Positions 27,669 through 39,811 of a DNA stretch of 64,000 nucleotides are shown here, one piece after another. The notes beneath the pieces are model-generated. The model worked only from the letters and a program-made list of their open reading frames with translations, was not told the origin of the DNA and did not search any database. Origin of the DNA: Aphis gossypii. Its lineage: Eukaryota > Arthropoda > Insecta > Hemiptera > Aphididae. Each line of letters starts with the position of its first letter. The first letter of the stretch is position 1. The DNA lies in NCBI RefSeq assembly GCF_020184175.1, contig NC_065531.1, forward strand, positions 7,957,213 to 8,021,212. Direction: 5' to 3'. The position numbers and the translations under genes were made by a program.

Positions 27669-30600
27669 ATATAAAAATAATACAACGATAGCCACACCAC
27701 AGTTAGTTTTACACAACAACTACGTAGTTATGTGTGGCTTTCCAAAAACACAAAAACAAACTAATAAATAAAAAAATAAATATAGTCTCACCATATACGA
27801 AATATTTTCATTTTAACATTTTTCGTTAGATTTTATTATTTTATTATTTTCCGTACAACGCCGCGCGCCTTGAGTTGAACTCAAACCCGTATCTACATTG
27901 CCGGGAATTTATTTTATCAAAGTCTAAGCACAATGATCTCCCGTAGTGTATGTCTCGGCATGCGTTTTGTCTCTCGATCAAAACATTTCGCATACTATTA
28001 AACAGTCAATTCGATTATAACAAAACAGCGTTTAAAACGCAATTAAGGCGAACCTAATCGTTTTTTTACACACAATCATCTAAATATTATATCGCGACAC
28101 CCGTCCAACGATCCGAGTTCAATTGTATTCTAGGCCAAATGCACACGCTTGCAGTGTACCGTTCAAATATTATGTAGATACACTATGTACAGTCGATGTT
28201 GTCTGCCAAACTGAATTTTTTGAAAATAAATTAAAACAACAATGATTTGTCCGAATATTGTTTGTACACACCTGTTGTTAATATCATAGAATCGAAGTGT
28301 TTTGACAAGTGGCATAAAACCACTAAATAATAAAGGGCAAGTAAAACGTGTTCTTGAATGTCGTAATAAATTATATGTATACAAATATTTTTATGAACAC
28401 TAATTTTCACTATTATCGTTTCTAAAAGTTAATTTATCGTTACATTTTTTTAAGCCTAAAAATTGTACATCTGAATGTAATTTTACAAGGTTACAATATT
28501 ATGGATTCTTTAAAAATTAATTATTATTATTTCAAGATTATAAATATACATAAATATATTTAATTTATTTTAACTATTAAATTTATAAAATGCTATACTA
28601 AATATTTTTTTAGACCTGAAAGAGATATAATATAAATATATAATATTCACATATTTAAAGGTATGGGCAAACGTAATTGGTAATATTGACTATATTCACG
28701 AAACAATTTTGTTTTAAACCATATTTGCGTAATTATTTGTATATTTGAGTCGCGATAATATCATCATACCTAATATGAATTAATTTTGAATACTACAGTC
28801 TAGTATTATTTAAGAATCACAACCAATAATCAAAATTCTTAATGTAATACTCGCACGAAGCTTTAATTGATGATAAGAGTTTACAATGTTTTGCTGCATT
28901 TATGATTACACCTATTTTTTTAAATGAATTATTCAATCAACTACGTAACTCGCATCAAGGTAACCGAAAACACTGAGATGGACACGCTGGTTGCGACTGG
29001 CCGATTATTGAGTTAATTTCAAGTACAACGTCAAGTGATCGACATTGATTATTACTATTATTACTTACTGCCAAGATTGGTTGTGCATAGTTCAATGGTG
29101 CGTACGTATATATAAAGTAATTGGCTAAACATAATTACATAGAAAATAATGGCAATGAGGTTGGTTGGATTTAAATTGTTCTTATGGTTTTTGACGTATA
29201 AAAAAAAGTCACTAAATAATTGTCTATAATGTCATGCCCCCTTCACCGTATTAAAAGTGCCATCGTTTTCGATAATAATATCAAACGACGATATTCGTGT
29301 GCAGTCAGTTAAGTGACTAGACGTCCTTCGGCCTTCACATTTAGTATCTGCTCGTCGAACGTAGTGGTATATCGCCTATTAGTACTCATAATATTTAATA
29401 GTGATAGGTTATAGGTATACAATAAATGAATTCCGATAGATTTTGTCGATCTGGGAGGCAACGTATTGGAGCAAGAAACACTAAATTATTATTTTGGCGT
29501 TGGTTGTTACCATGGCGCACAGTATAATAATATAATTATGTAGAGAACAGTAGTCATTCGAATCGTTTACGAACACGATTTAATATACGCGTTAATTTAT
29601 AGAAAGCAGCTATACCGCTGTAAAGTCATGGACTGTATCGCACATATACCACATATACCTAATTTATACACTTTATAATATACGTTTTGGTTTTAAAATT
29701 CTCAGATCGTCTAGCACGGTGTAGATACACACACACACATTAAAATATTATATCCAACTTATAGCGGAGAGAGACCTCTGACGCGCAGCAGTATCATGGT
29801 GACATTGTATTACGGTAAACTTTCCGGTTCGATATTATTCTGATCACAGTCACTTCTTGGGTCCCAAATCACGTACTTATACGTATACTTATTGCTAGGC
29901 GTATCCATATAGTATAGGTATGTTCACCATACACACGACGATGCTCGGCGACGGTACGTGAGTCGTGAACGCGACATGTCCTCCGTTCCCACACTTGCGT
30001 ACAAAACCCCGAAAACAATCGACGTGTATAATAATATAATGTGCATTTATATATTTACAGATAAAATATAATATATCTACGCAAAGTAATATTGTATAGC
30101 GTACCGTATCGCGCACGAATACGATTAATTATTATTCAGAGCAGTGGTTGATATAACTTCGTCTGGTGCGGCGTATGGTGTATTATTGTTGTATGTACCT
30201 ACCTATATAATATTCTTTGCTTGCGCTGTGCAAAATCAATTAAATTTTATTTTCGACAATATCGCTTATACAAAATTACTTAAGTTAAAACTCCAAGTTA
30301 AGTTAGTTTTCTAATTGACTTAAGAACTTATTTAGTTTAATCGAATGTTGAAATAACTTAGCTTTTTCTAGCTAATCAAAAATAATCCATTATGTTAAAA
30401 TTAAAGTTTTAGGTTTTGATGATTTTATGCGTTAATAATAATTATTAAAACTGTATACATGGTTTTAAATAAAAATAATCTAATATCGTATTATGATAAT
30501 ATTATAATAATACTGTAATGTTCTATTATGTATATTGTACAGGCTTACAAAATAATCCACGTGTTAATTAAAAAGTAGATTAACTTTTTTTAAATGAATT

Positions 30601-33600
30601 TAGCTATAATATTTTATCTGCGGTGTTTAACTTATGGAATTAAATGTATTACTTTAAACAATATTAATTTCTAACTAAATTATATAGTATTTTTTTATCA
30701 ACTTAAATTGTATACATAATTTCATAATTTTTATTAATTTCCCATCTGTTTTGCATAGAATTATTATGACCTGTAGCTTTGTCGATGGTAGCGTAATTTT
30801 TCATGGTAATGACCTATTATACATATTATAAGAATTTATTTTTTTTGCTGTGTAAAATATTATGTAGTAGGTACGCACGTCATAATAATATTATAACGAT
30901 ATAAAAGTGTATGTGTGTATGATATAACGACTGCACAGATTCTTACGACCTCTACTGTTCACGAGCTAAAAGAAGATATGGTTTTTGACATCATTGTCAC
31001 GTGTGGTCATCGAACGAAGCGCTAACTGCGAGCGACGTGCGCATAAACAATGCGGGTTTCTGTCGTCTCATTACCGGGCCTGTCGTTTTCGCCAACCCGT
31101 ATGAACTGACGAAGCGTTTAAAAAGCGACAAAGATACGCGACGGAAGGAATGAAAAAAAAAACCGATAGTGTATGTGAGTGGAAAGAAAGAGTATATCGT
31201 ATTATTTTATGTACAAAATATGTATCGAGAAAAAAATTGTAATCGATGGTCTTGTTAAGAACGCAAACAAGACAAGAACGGGGAAAAAAACCGTGTGCTA
31301 ATCGAGTCAAGGTTGCTATAGGTATAAAAAACGCGGTTCACGCACGTCCCGTGAACACGACACATATGTTGTAGTTGCGGTGTGTTTGGATAAGAGAAGA
31401 GGTCGGAAAACCGAATTACACGCGCGAAATATGTCGTGAATAATGATCAGTTATGTGTGTGTATACGCGCGTAGAGTCGGGAAATTCATTTGGCAGAATG
31501 GCGAGTCATCTAGTTTGTATATTATAATAACGCGATGTTTTTATTACTATCATATTATCATAATTTTTTTCGCGGACTAAGGAGTATTCAGCAAAATATT
31601 AATTGTATTTTTTTCCCGACGATTATTGCACTCTATCGAAAAACGAACGCGTTTGTATACGAACCATAAATGTATATTGTGATTTGTGTGTAGGTACTAT
31701 CCTGGGTGATTCGTCAAGTATATGTTCGCTTCCGTGTTATACTTTAATTATAAGCATTTATTTAAATTATGATTTTTACTATTTTTAAATGCATAATATA
31801 TTCTTAAATAGTACAAGAAATCTAAATACTTGAAAATAAGGTCTTTAATGAGTATTGTCCTCCAGTGATCCGAACTTATTTTTTTTAAAACTTCTCCTTT
31901 ATACTGTAAATTAATACACTGTACATCTTATAGGAAAAATATAGTACATTTGTAAAGGTTATTACCTCAAAAATTAATACTCGTATAGATTAAAATGCAT
32001 AAATAAATATAATTTTGTATACCAGTCAATCGGTTTAAATAAAATAACAAATCTATGAATTTTATAATATATAATCTTTAAGTAAAAAAGGCCCAAAACT
32101 CTGCTTGATCGTTCTCTTTTATTTATACAAAGAAATTTATTGTATCGTTCAACATATATTAATATTATTATTTACACACACCCGTAGCTACACACATAAT
32201 ATATTATATGTTTATTGTTATATGCATTTATAATTTATATAGAATATGAGTGCATATCACCGAGTACACATATAAATATTATAGCTTTCGACTTTCTCTT
32301 CCGCTCAGGATTTGACGAACTAGTGCTGTCGGTGAAAACTGTTGCGATAATATTTTGCCGTTCATCGTCGCCTTAGGTCTGCATTATAAAATGATTTTAT
32401 TAAATTTTCTCAAAAATAGCGTTATATTTATTGTGCCATAGTGTACTTACCGTTTTTGTTTTAGTGCTAGTTGCTTCCTACTATTGAAGTTTTCATGATA
32501 TCATTCATAAGGTTATGGGTTACGAGAATGTCATTTGTTTTTTAATATAATGTATATACGATGCAAATAATATAACAATAATATACAATGTATGAGTATA
32601 TTACTTTTACGTTCCTAGTGCTTTATTTAGTTATCCTACTGAAACTTATTGTACTTTCTCCGTTAAAAATTCTAATACTATAATCGTGCAATATTCCAAA
32701 TCTGTTCACTATTTTAATCATAAATACTCTAAATATTTATATTTGTAAATACTTCTCTTGGACGTTTTACTTTAGAAACTTCTTACATGCGTGGTAAATA
32801 TATCTAAAAACGTCGGCATAGGTAGTTATCGATATTATGTAAAACAACTGTCGCGAGTCACGCCGCAAACCAGTTTTGATTTTTTTAGAAATTGTTCGCC
32901 GGATTAAACTAAACCGGGTATTTCGTATTTTATACAACTCATGTGTATACCATAATACATATTTATCTCTAGGAAGTTGATCAATCACACGGGGTTCCAA
33001 TGAAATTTAGGATTAAATTAGTGTCTATAAGAAGATCGTAAATTCTGGATTTATCTAGTAAAACCAAAATATTGTTTCACTAAATTGTAAACCAAAAATT
33101 AGCTGCCATATAATATATAAATGTAATGTATAATATATGTTTAAATGGTTTTAAACTTCGAATGATATTGTTTTAATCGTCCAGTCACTATATATGATTA
33201 AAAATCTGAAATCAAATTATTACGATTATTTTATGAAAATAAACTGTTATTTCGAGGATAATACGGTGCCATTATCGTCACATCATAATGGTATAGACAT
33301 TTTACCTTCGGCCGACACCCACTATACGCACTCACCCACAATAATATGTTCACTAGGGACCACATTAATTATAACATCTAGTGGCCGTTTCACGTTTGAT
33401 CGATTGTGTTGCGTGTATTGTACCGTAAAATTTTAGTCTTTTGGAGCTGAATCTTACACAATAAACGTCGTTGTGTGGGGATAAGACAACATTAACAGCC
33501 GAGATATTTAAATCTAAACATTTTAGGTTGATACCTATGTAGAAAAATATCAATATTGTACTTCGTTATAAATAAGTTGATCATTATTTTTAATTATCAT

Positions 33601-36600
33601 AACCGAGTCACACTTAGTGATTTCGTAACTTTCAAATATTTTCAATAATAATCAAACATTTTGTTAAAAATGTATCCTATTATTCCGTTGTGTTTTACTT
33701 TAAGTATAATGTGTATTCAACTACACGTGCTTGTCAACTCAAATATACAACTAAGGGGGTTTATTTTTTCTTTATTTGAATTTAATATAAATTATTAAAC
33801 TAAAAAATAATTAACTTATTAGTTACCTACTGCAATTTTATAATTTTATACTTATTATTATTTTCAAATAAATTGAAAAAAAAACAGATATTATAATGGA
33901 TACTAAGTTGAAATTAAAAAGTTAAAATAAAAATTAACTTGTTGATTTAGATTTACATTTTTGAGTAGTTAATAATAATATCCACATTTGACAATTTGTG
34001 TCGTCACATATTATATAATATATTATAGATGTAATATTGTTAAAAATGTTTTTTTGTTGTTTACACGTATATGAATCGAAATGTTAGGTATAAGTGTAAG
34101 AGAAAAAACGTAATTTTACGAAAAATAGTTACTTGTAAAAGATTTGTCGATTCGTTTGCACGCTTGCCTGTACTACGTTGCCGCAGACCAAGGAGGACTT
34201 TTACGACCATTTATTATATGGGTGTAATAATATTATAATAATATTATATGACGGAGCGTGTGGTTACAACAGCCCACGACGACTGAACATAGTCTAAAAA
34301 TATTTATTGCGGCATTTTGTCATTATTCTATTCTGTCCGGGAAGTTGCAAAACCTCTAAAACACGCTGGTTTCCCGACATTGACATATTATTTTGGTGCT
34401 GCCCACACAGAAAATTTCCGAATTCAAGGTTTTATATGTGTGTGGTTTTCTGCACATGTGGAGAGTCAAAACTTTGCATAGGACACTTATATAAATACCT
34501 CGATATGTTTCCGTTCGTTTAACACGTCGACCACCTTTTATTATAGCATATTATATCAAAGCTGTGGGTAGTTGTTTTTCGGGGTCTCAAACGAATGCAA
34601 TGTTTATACTAGTCCACTCAGGCTCTCAAAGTCTGACACTCGCAATGCCATACCGGGATTATTATTTTTGTTTTGTAAAGTAATGTGTGCTTTGGCTTCG
34701 GGAGTGCGTTCACCTGGCTGCGGAAAATCGCGTAGGATCAAATATGATGAGGATGCACGTTAATAAACCGTAATATAATAATACTAATCCAACAACGAAT
34801 GTTAATACTGGTGGGCGACGACGACGGGTCATCCAAGTCCGATTCTGTACGAAACGCGCCTATATTATATTATAATAACGGTATATTCAAATATTATAAT
34901 ATATTATCTCGTCGAACACCAAACATGCCAGGCGCCAACAGAGACCTGATGTGTAGTTACATAATATACAAAAAATACTGCACAATAATAATAATAATGC
35001 GCAAATCAAAATATCTCGAAATACAATTATAACATTATTATCCCGCGGACGAAATTATTGTCGTTCAAACGGCAAAGCAATATAATATTATAATATAGAC
35101 ACTCGTATACCAGGTTTTTGTTATTTAATATACGCGCACCACGTTATAATATTATTTAAAATATTATCGTCGTGACAACGGTTTTTACGACTCCGAAGAG
35201 TTGTCCGGCGGTGGTCGTGTTCGATTCGAAAAATATCCGACAACAATCGAACAATGCCCGATGCAGCGCAGAATATAATAATATAATATCGTGTCTTTGT
35301 CGCCGGTTTTCCGAAAAAACGACCGCGTAAAAATGCATTATGCATTCGAGAAATGTTCGACGCCCGACCGCCGTACGATTCCACCGTCGTCCGGCCCACT
35401 TATGGCGTATACATAATTTTATAATATACGATATAGGTACCTACGTGTATATTATACACGATGTGCTGTAATTCGTCCCACGCCGATCGTCGTCGTCGTT
35501 GTCGTCCTACACTTGCGCGTTCTATAAATGGTAACCCTCGTAGTCTACTCTCCTCTTCCCGGCATGTCTCTCTCCATCAGTAGTTGAGTACGAACAAAAT
35601 TTTTCCAAACCGTTAATTCGCCATTTGACAGTGGCGCACGTGTAATGTCTCGGAAATAAATAGTTAAAAAAAAAAAACGACGCACACATTCGCGGTGTAC
35701 ATGTAATAATATAATGGACGCTTATCTATATATCGCGTGTGATATTTTTTTCCGATTAAAATAAAAATACGTCTCGTATATAATATTATAAAAGCCATTG
35801 GTCACGGACGCGCGAGTGTCGTCAGTGATTAGCAAAGCAATTATGTATTTATTCTATTATACACTTCTTTTTTTTTCCTTAACGCGGCATTCAGGAACCA
35901 TACATCATTCATATCATCGACATTATGGTAGTCGGCTAGTATACTTGGCCAAGGATTTTCCGACAAATCTCACTGCAATAGTACCTCTAATTTATAATGA
36001 CTTAATCTAGAAACACTATATATACGCGTGGTGTACGGTTTAGTTGTGATAGACTAGAACAATAATTTTTTGGTCAGATATTGGCACGCGAAGAGCATAT
36101 AGTTTGTCCGTTCATTTGTTTTTTACGACCATCATATACGGTAAAAAATGTGGATTGTTCACCACCGTGTATAATAATATTATAAAATATAAACGACGTC
36201 CACGACTAGCATGTTAATTGTAACGTAGTACCGTGCCAATCATCTTCTACATATTATCTACCGTCTGCCCGCCTATACCAACGTATACACGTAGTTTATT
36301 ATATTATACACAGTATGCCTATAGTGTCTATACGTGTAGGTATACGAACAACGCTATATTATTATAATATACAATTATTGTTATATTTATGTACCTACGA
36401 CAAGTTGGCAACAGACCTATAACCGTATGGGAAACTTTCGTTGTGAAACACGAACACGCGCGACGGGTGTGGCGGGAAAGCGAAATATATGCACTTGCAA
36501 TATCATACTCACAATACCCATACACATACAATACACATAAACATGTATAGAGGGCTTATATTATACACACACACTTGTCAACAGAATACGTCAAAAATGA

Positions 36601-36859
36601 ACGCACACGGTACACACATACACTCGCACTTAAACGTATTATATATAATGGCCATTGTTCCGATGTGAACCGCGGGGCGATTTTGTCCCGTGTCGCGACT
36701 GTCACATGTGCGTGCTTGGTACATTATATTATACAGGATGATTCACCAAATTTGAACGAGTTGTTTGAGTTATTAAAATGTGTATTATAAATTATGTAGT
36801 CGTTGTTATTGTTTTTGTTGCATGAGTTCTTATACTCATGAGCTGGTTGCGTGCATCTC

Positions 36860-37120
36860 ATGGGAGTAATATTGTGCAGCATTATTGCTACAGTTGTTGT
36901 ATATTATGTTTTAAGCATATTTGTGGCTAGATGGAAAAACACATGGGAACGGGGCCCCCCTTTTCAAGTATCGAACCGATTTCGACGCAATCTTTTCAAT
37001 CGAAAAAATTATGCATCGTTTCGAAAGTCAGATGGTGGTCATAGCGGTGGTAGTGGTGGTAGACAGGCCGAAATGCGAGAAGATAATGGTGAATATTATA
37101 CTCTTCTTCCTATAATATAA
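36860..37120 (+). CDS. Doubtful small ORF, single-pass membrane-like peptide
   Basis: From ATG 36860 to the stop ending at 37120 there are 86 codons. Residues about 2-22 (GVILCSIIATVVVYYVLSIFV) are a good hydrophobic span, followed by the basic ARWK. The rest is polar and basic, with a Gly/Ser-rich patch. Composition is less A/T-biased than in most open frames of the window. I do not recognise it, it sits within the proposed intron 1, and no splice sites or promoter attach to it. A chance frame is the more likely explanation. Confidence 0.12.
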   Translation: MGVILCSIIATVVVYYVLSIFVARWKNTWERGPPFQVSNRFRRNLFNRKNYASFRKSDGGHSGGSGGRQAEMREDNGEYYTLLPII

Positions 37121-37999
37121 TTCTATATATATATATAGTCACTGACAACCTATAAAACAATGGTTACAGTTTATTACGGAACTCGTAATATATATATATA
37201 ACGAGCTTATGGCCAATGTAATATAATATACTAATATATGCAAATTTTGACCATAAAAGAAAAAAACATTGAACAATTAAACAATAAAAGTATATTAGTC
37301 AAGAATTAAAAAAAAAATAAAATACAAATTTTATATTTGTGAGTGTGCGATCCTTCAAATTGGCCAACTTCATAATGCAATAAAATTGTTAGTCTTAGGT
37401 AGTTGTATGTTGTGCTACAGTAAGAGCGGATAAATTAAGCTTACTAAGCAACGGGTCATTGGGATATAGTCGTGAAGTGGATAAATAATGAGGGTTTGAT
37501 TATTTTTCTTTTGGTTTTACTGTTACTAAAATGGTATTTTCAATATTTAGTGACTCGTTTGAGTTACTGGGTACATCTGGTTTACTGTAATATTATTTAC
37601 AATTAATTCCTTATAAATATTTTTTTTTTTTTGGTAGACAAGTATGTAACATGTAACCTATATAACCGCCTAACCTTCTGCAGTGCACTACGCTTTAGCT
37701 AGCTGCTAGGTGCGTCGCTGCGTAGAGACCTTCGTGGACAGTGCGGCGAATAGAACTAGAAAATAAATAACCGTCTCTATATATACTGTAATATAGGAAT
37801 ATATAATAATAATATAATTATTTTAGCGTTCAGCAATTGGGAGTGAGGCCGCATGTTTTCTTCACACGAACCGAATTATAATCACGATCTCGGGCGCACG
37901 CGGCTGGGAAAAAATTAAGGAAAAAAATTGTGAACGAAATATGTTTTTCTTAGCTGTATTGCGTAATGCGGTCAAGCAACTAGAATATACTTTATATGC

Positions 38000-38037
38000 T
38001 CATAGACTGGCTTTGTTAATTAATATCTAGTCTATGA
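38000..38037. repeat. 9-11-bp inverted repeat (hairpin)
   Basis: TCATAGACT (38000-38008) pairs with AGTCTATGA (38029-38037). Two further positions toward the loop pair as G-T and G-C, leaving a loop of 16 nt. It is small and of mixed composition. Function unknown. Confidence 0.7.
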
Positions 38038-39578
38038 TAGAGAAATTTGATGGTAGTAAAAACTATATCAATATTATTATGACATTTATGTATAACTACG
38101 TTTGTGTATCGGTCACTCAGTCATTTAATCGTGCGTTTAATTTAGACTTGCGACACATAGTGTTAGTAATTTAAAAAAGGCTACGATTTAAATGCCAATT
38201 TAACCTACGAAATTTTCAATTAGCATAGATGATATAGTATTATAATATAATACACAGTTTTATTATAGTTATACAGTTAACGTGTGTTTTTTTCAAATCA
38301 ACTCAAAAGATAACTAAATGTGAATAATAAGAAGTCCTTCAAAAATTATAAATCTGAAAGTAGTTTCCGTTGTGGTCTCTGTTTCAATTTCGGACGAACT
38401 TTCGTAGGAATATATGATGTTATATGACTGTATATGTATATAATATGGTGCTCTATATCATAATATATATTATTATTATGATCATTTCGTATAAGTATAT
38501 CGTCAGATTCTATTTTTGTGGTATACTGGACGGAAATAATAATTGGGGAAACTTTGGCAAAATATACACTTAATACCATAATGATATTGCCTCCGCATAG
38601 ACGAGTGAACAATTTCTTGTGCGGTGATCAACGGCACGTAACGACAATAATTATAACCGTGTGTTTATTCGTTTTCACACTTTCGCTGTCTGTTTTCGGT
38701 AACACACACACAGACACACACGTACGAGCAAGCGAGATCCCGGGAACGTAAGATTATTATTCTTATTTTATTGTTGAATAAAAATCTTAAATCGTCCTTT
38801 ACGCGACAAAAAAACGTGACCTTTTTCTCGGATGTACTCGTGCCGCATTACTGTATGTATATATATTACTACAATCGTCGCGACACTATAATACGTCTTA
38901 AACTCTTAAACACACACGCAGCGATGGAGAGCGCGGTCTTTGAGAATAATATAATTGCCATGCCCGTGTAAATGACACGAGTACCTATATTATATACGTA
39001 GGTATTACATGTAGAAACGTTCTGCAGTGTTCTCGCGTAATTATTATATATACACGATTCAACGAGGGTCTATGTAGATCTATATATTATTATCTATAGT
39101 ACATATTATAATGGGCCTTGGACTCGTTAATATCGTGTATATTCCCGGTCGATATATTGTTGCAGTATACAATCGACGCGATTGTCGACCGATCGGTGTG
39201 TATAATAATATTATAGCGAATAATATTGATCGGCTTTGTGGGTATATACTTCGTGTATATATAGGAAAATCAAACACACGACGTTTCTCGGAGATTATAT
39301 TATAATATATATATCGTACGTGAGATCCAATCGAACTATGCGCGGTCTATACTCAGATCGCTTTTACGCGTGTCTCCCGCCCCCTACAAGGTGCGCATTA
39401 ATTATATAATATTATATACATAGATATTGGCTCGCTTTTGTCGAAAAATAAACGCCCAAGCGATATTATATTATTATTACGATGCCATTGTTAATCCCAC
39501 ACACAGCCACGCGTATTTACGCAATATATACCTAGCCGTTCATCGATCGAGAAAGTACATATTATTATAATATTATTA

Positions 39579-39598
39579 TTGTTGTTGTTGTTGTTGTT
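39579..39598 (+). repeat. (TTG)n microsatellite near 3' splice site
   Basis: About 6.7 TTG units, 60 bp upstream of the exon 2 acceptor and preceded by ATT units. Being T-rich on the sense strand, it might add to the pyrimidine-rich environment of the acceptor, but the proximal tract between branch point and AG is separate. Confidence 0.85.
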
Positions 39599-39627
39599 AA
39601 TATTGTATATTATTATACATACGATCG

Positions 39628-39632
39628 CTAAC
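39628..39632 (+). other. Branch point of intron 1
   Basis: CTAAC, an exact match to the metazoan core YTNAY and to the preferred insect form. The branch A at 39631 is 26 nt before the end of the AG, which is ideal spacing. It is followed by the T-rich TTCGTTTTGTGTTACAG. This greatly strengthens the acceptor call at 39657/39658. Confidence 0.65.
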
Positions 39633-39657
39633 CGATACAATTCGTTTTGTGTTACAG

Positions 39658-39685
39658 TTGTCCGTCGTTAGCAGTGCCCAACGAT
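39658..39685 (+). other. 5' UTR part of exon 2
   Basis: 28 nt between the acceptor TTACAG|TTG and the ATG. It contains no ATG. Its length places the in-frame TAA of the leader exon exactly 16 codons before the start. Confidence 0.6.
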
Positions 39686-39811
39686 ATGATATCCAGGCGT
39701 CGAATATTGTCCAGGTCTAGGGACGACTTGAACTTGGACTCGGGAGTAGGATTCCCCGTTCAAGTTGAAGAAGAAGAAGACGTGTGGTACAACAAGGACA
39801 AGCTGTACAAG
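39686..39811 (+). CDS. MH2-domain (SMAD-like) protein, Expansion-like: N-terminal coding exon, partial
   Basis: The 42 codons start at ATG 39686 (G at -3, first ATG of the spliced message) and end at AAG|GTACGT, a near-perfect donor in phase 0. The peptide begins MISRRRILSRSRDDLNLD (residues 1-18), basic then acidic. After a short linker comes an acidic run E28-D32, then VWYNKDKLYK (33-42). From memory this matches the conserved start of an arthropod MH2-domain protein family related to SMADs but without MH1, which I believe includes Drosophila Expansion (exp), reported in tracheal tube-size control. The protein should continue in a downstream exon with the linker and MH2 domain, none of which I find before 64000. 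Only the N-terminus is present, so the family call is tentative while the exon call is firm. Reading through the donor would add 23 residues and stop at 39883, which would matter only for an unspliced transcript. Confidence 0.7.

Larger units (their letters stand above)
26621..39657 (+). other. Intron 1 (13,037 nt)
   Basis: Bounded by GTGAGT at the 5' end and by CTAAC branch point plus TTACAG at the 3' end. No internal exon with a recognisable product was found. GC-richer patches at about 34140-34760 and 35160-36000 have many CpG dinucleotides (CGTCGTCGTCG-type near 35485-35505) and could be regulatory, but no specific site can be named. The intron also holds (TA)n at 27649-27668, an ATG-started 86-codon frame at 36860-37120 with one hydrophobic segment, a hairpin at 38000-38037, and (TTG)n just before the 3' splice site. 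The first intron of a developmental gene being this long is common in insects with large introns. Confidence 0.5.

Noticed and set aside
35655..35677. Second possible retrocopy tail (AATAAA then A12)
   Set aside because: The gap between AATAAA and the A run is only 5 nt, shorter than real cleavage spacing, and no flanking duplication was seen.
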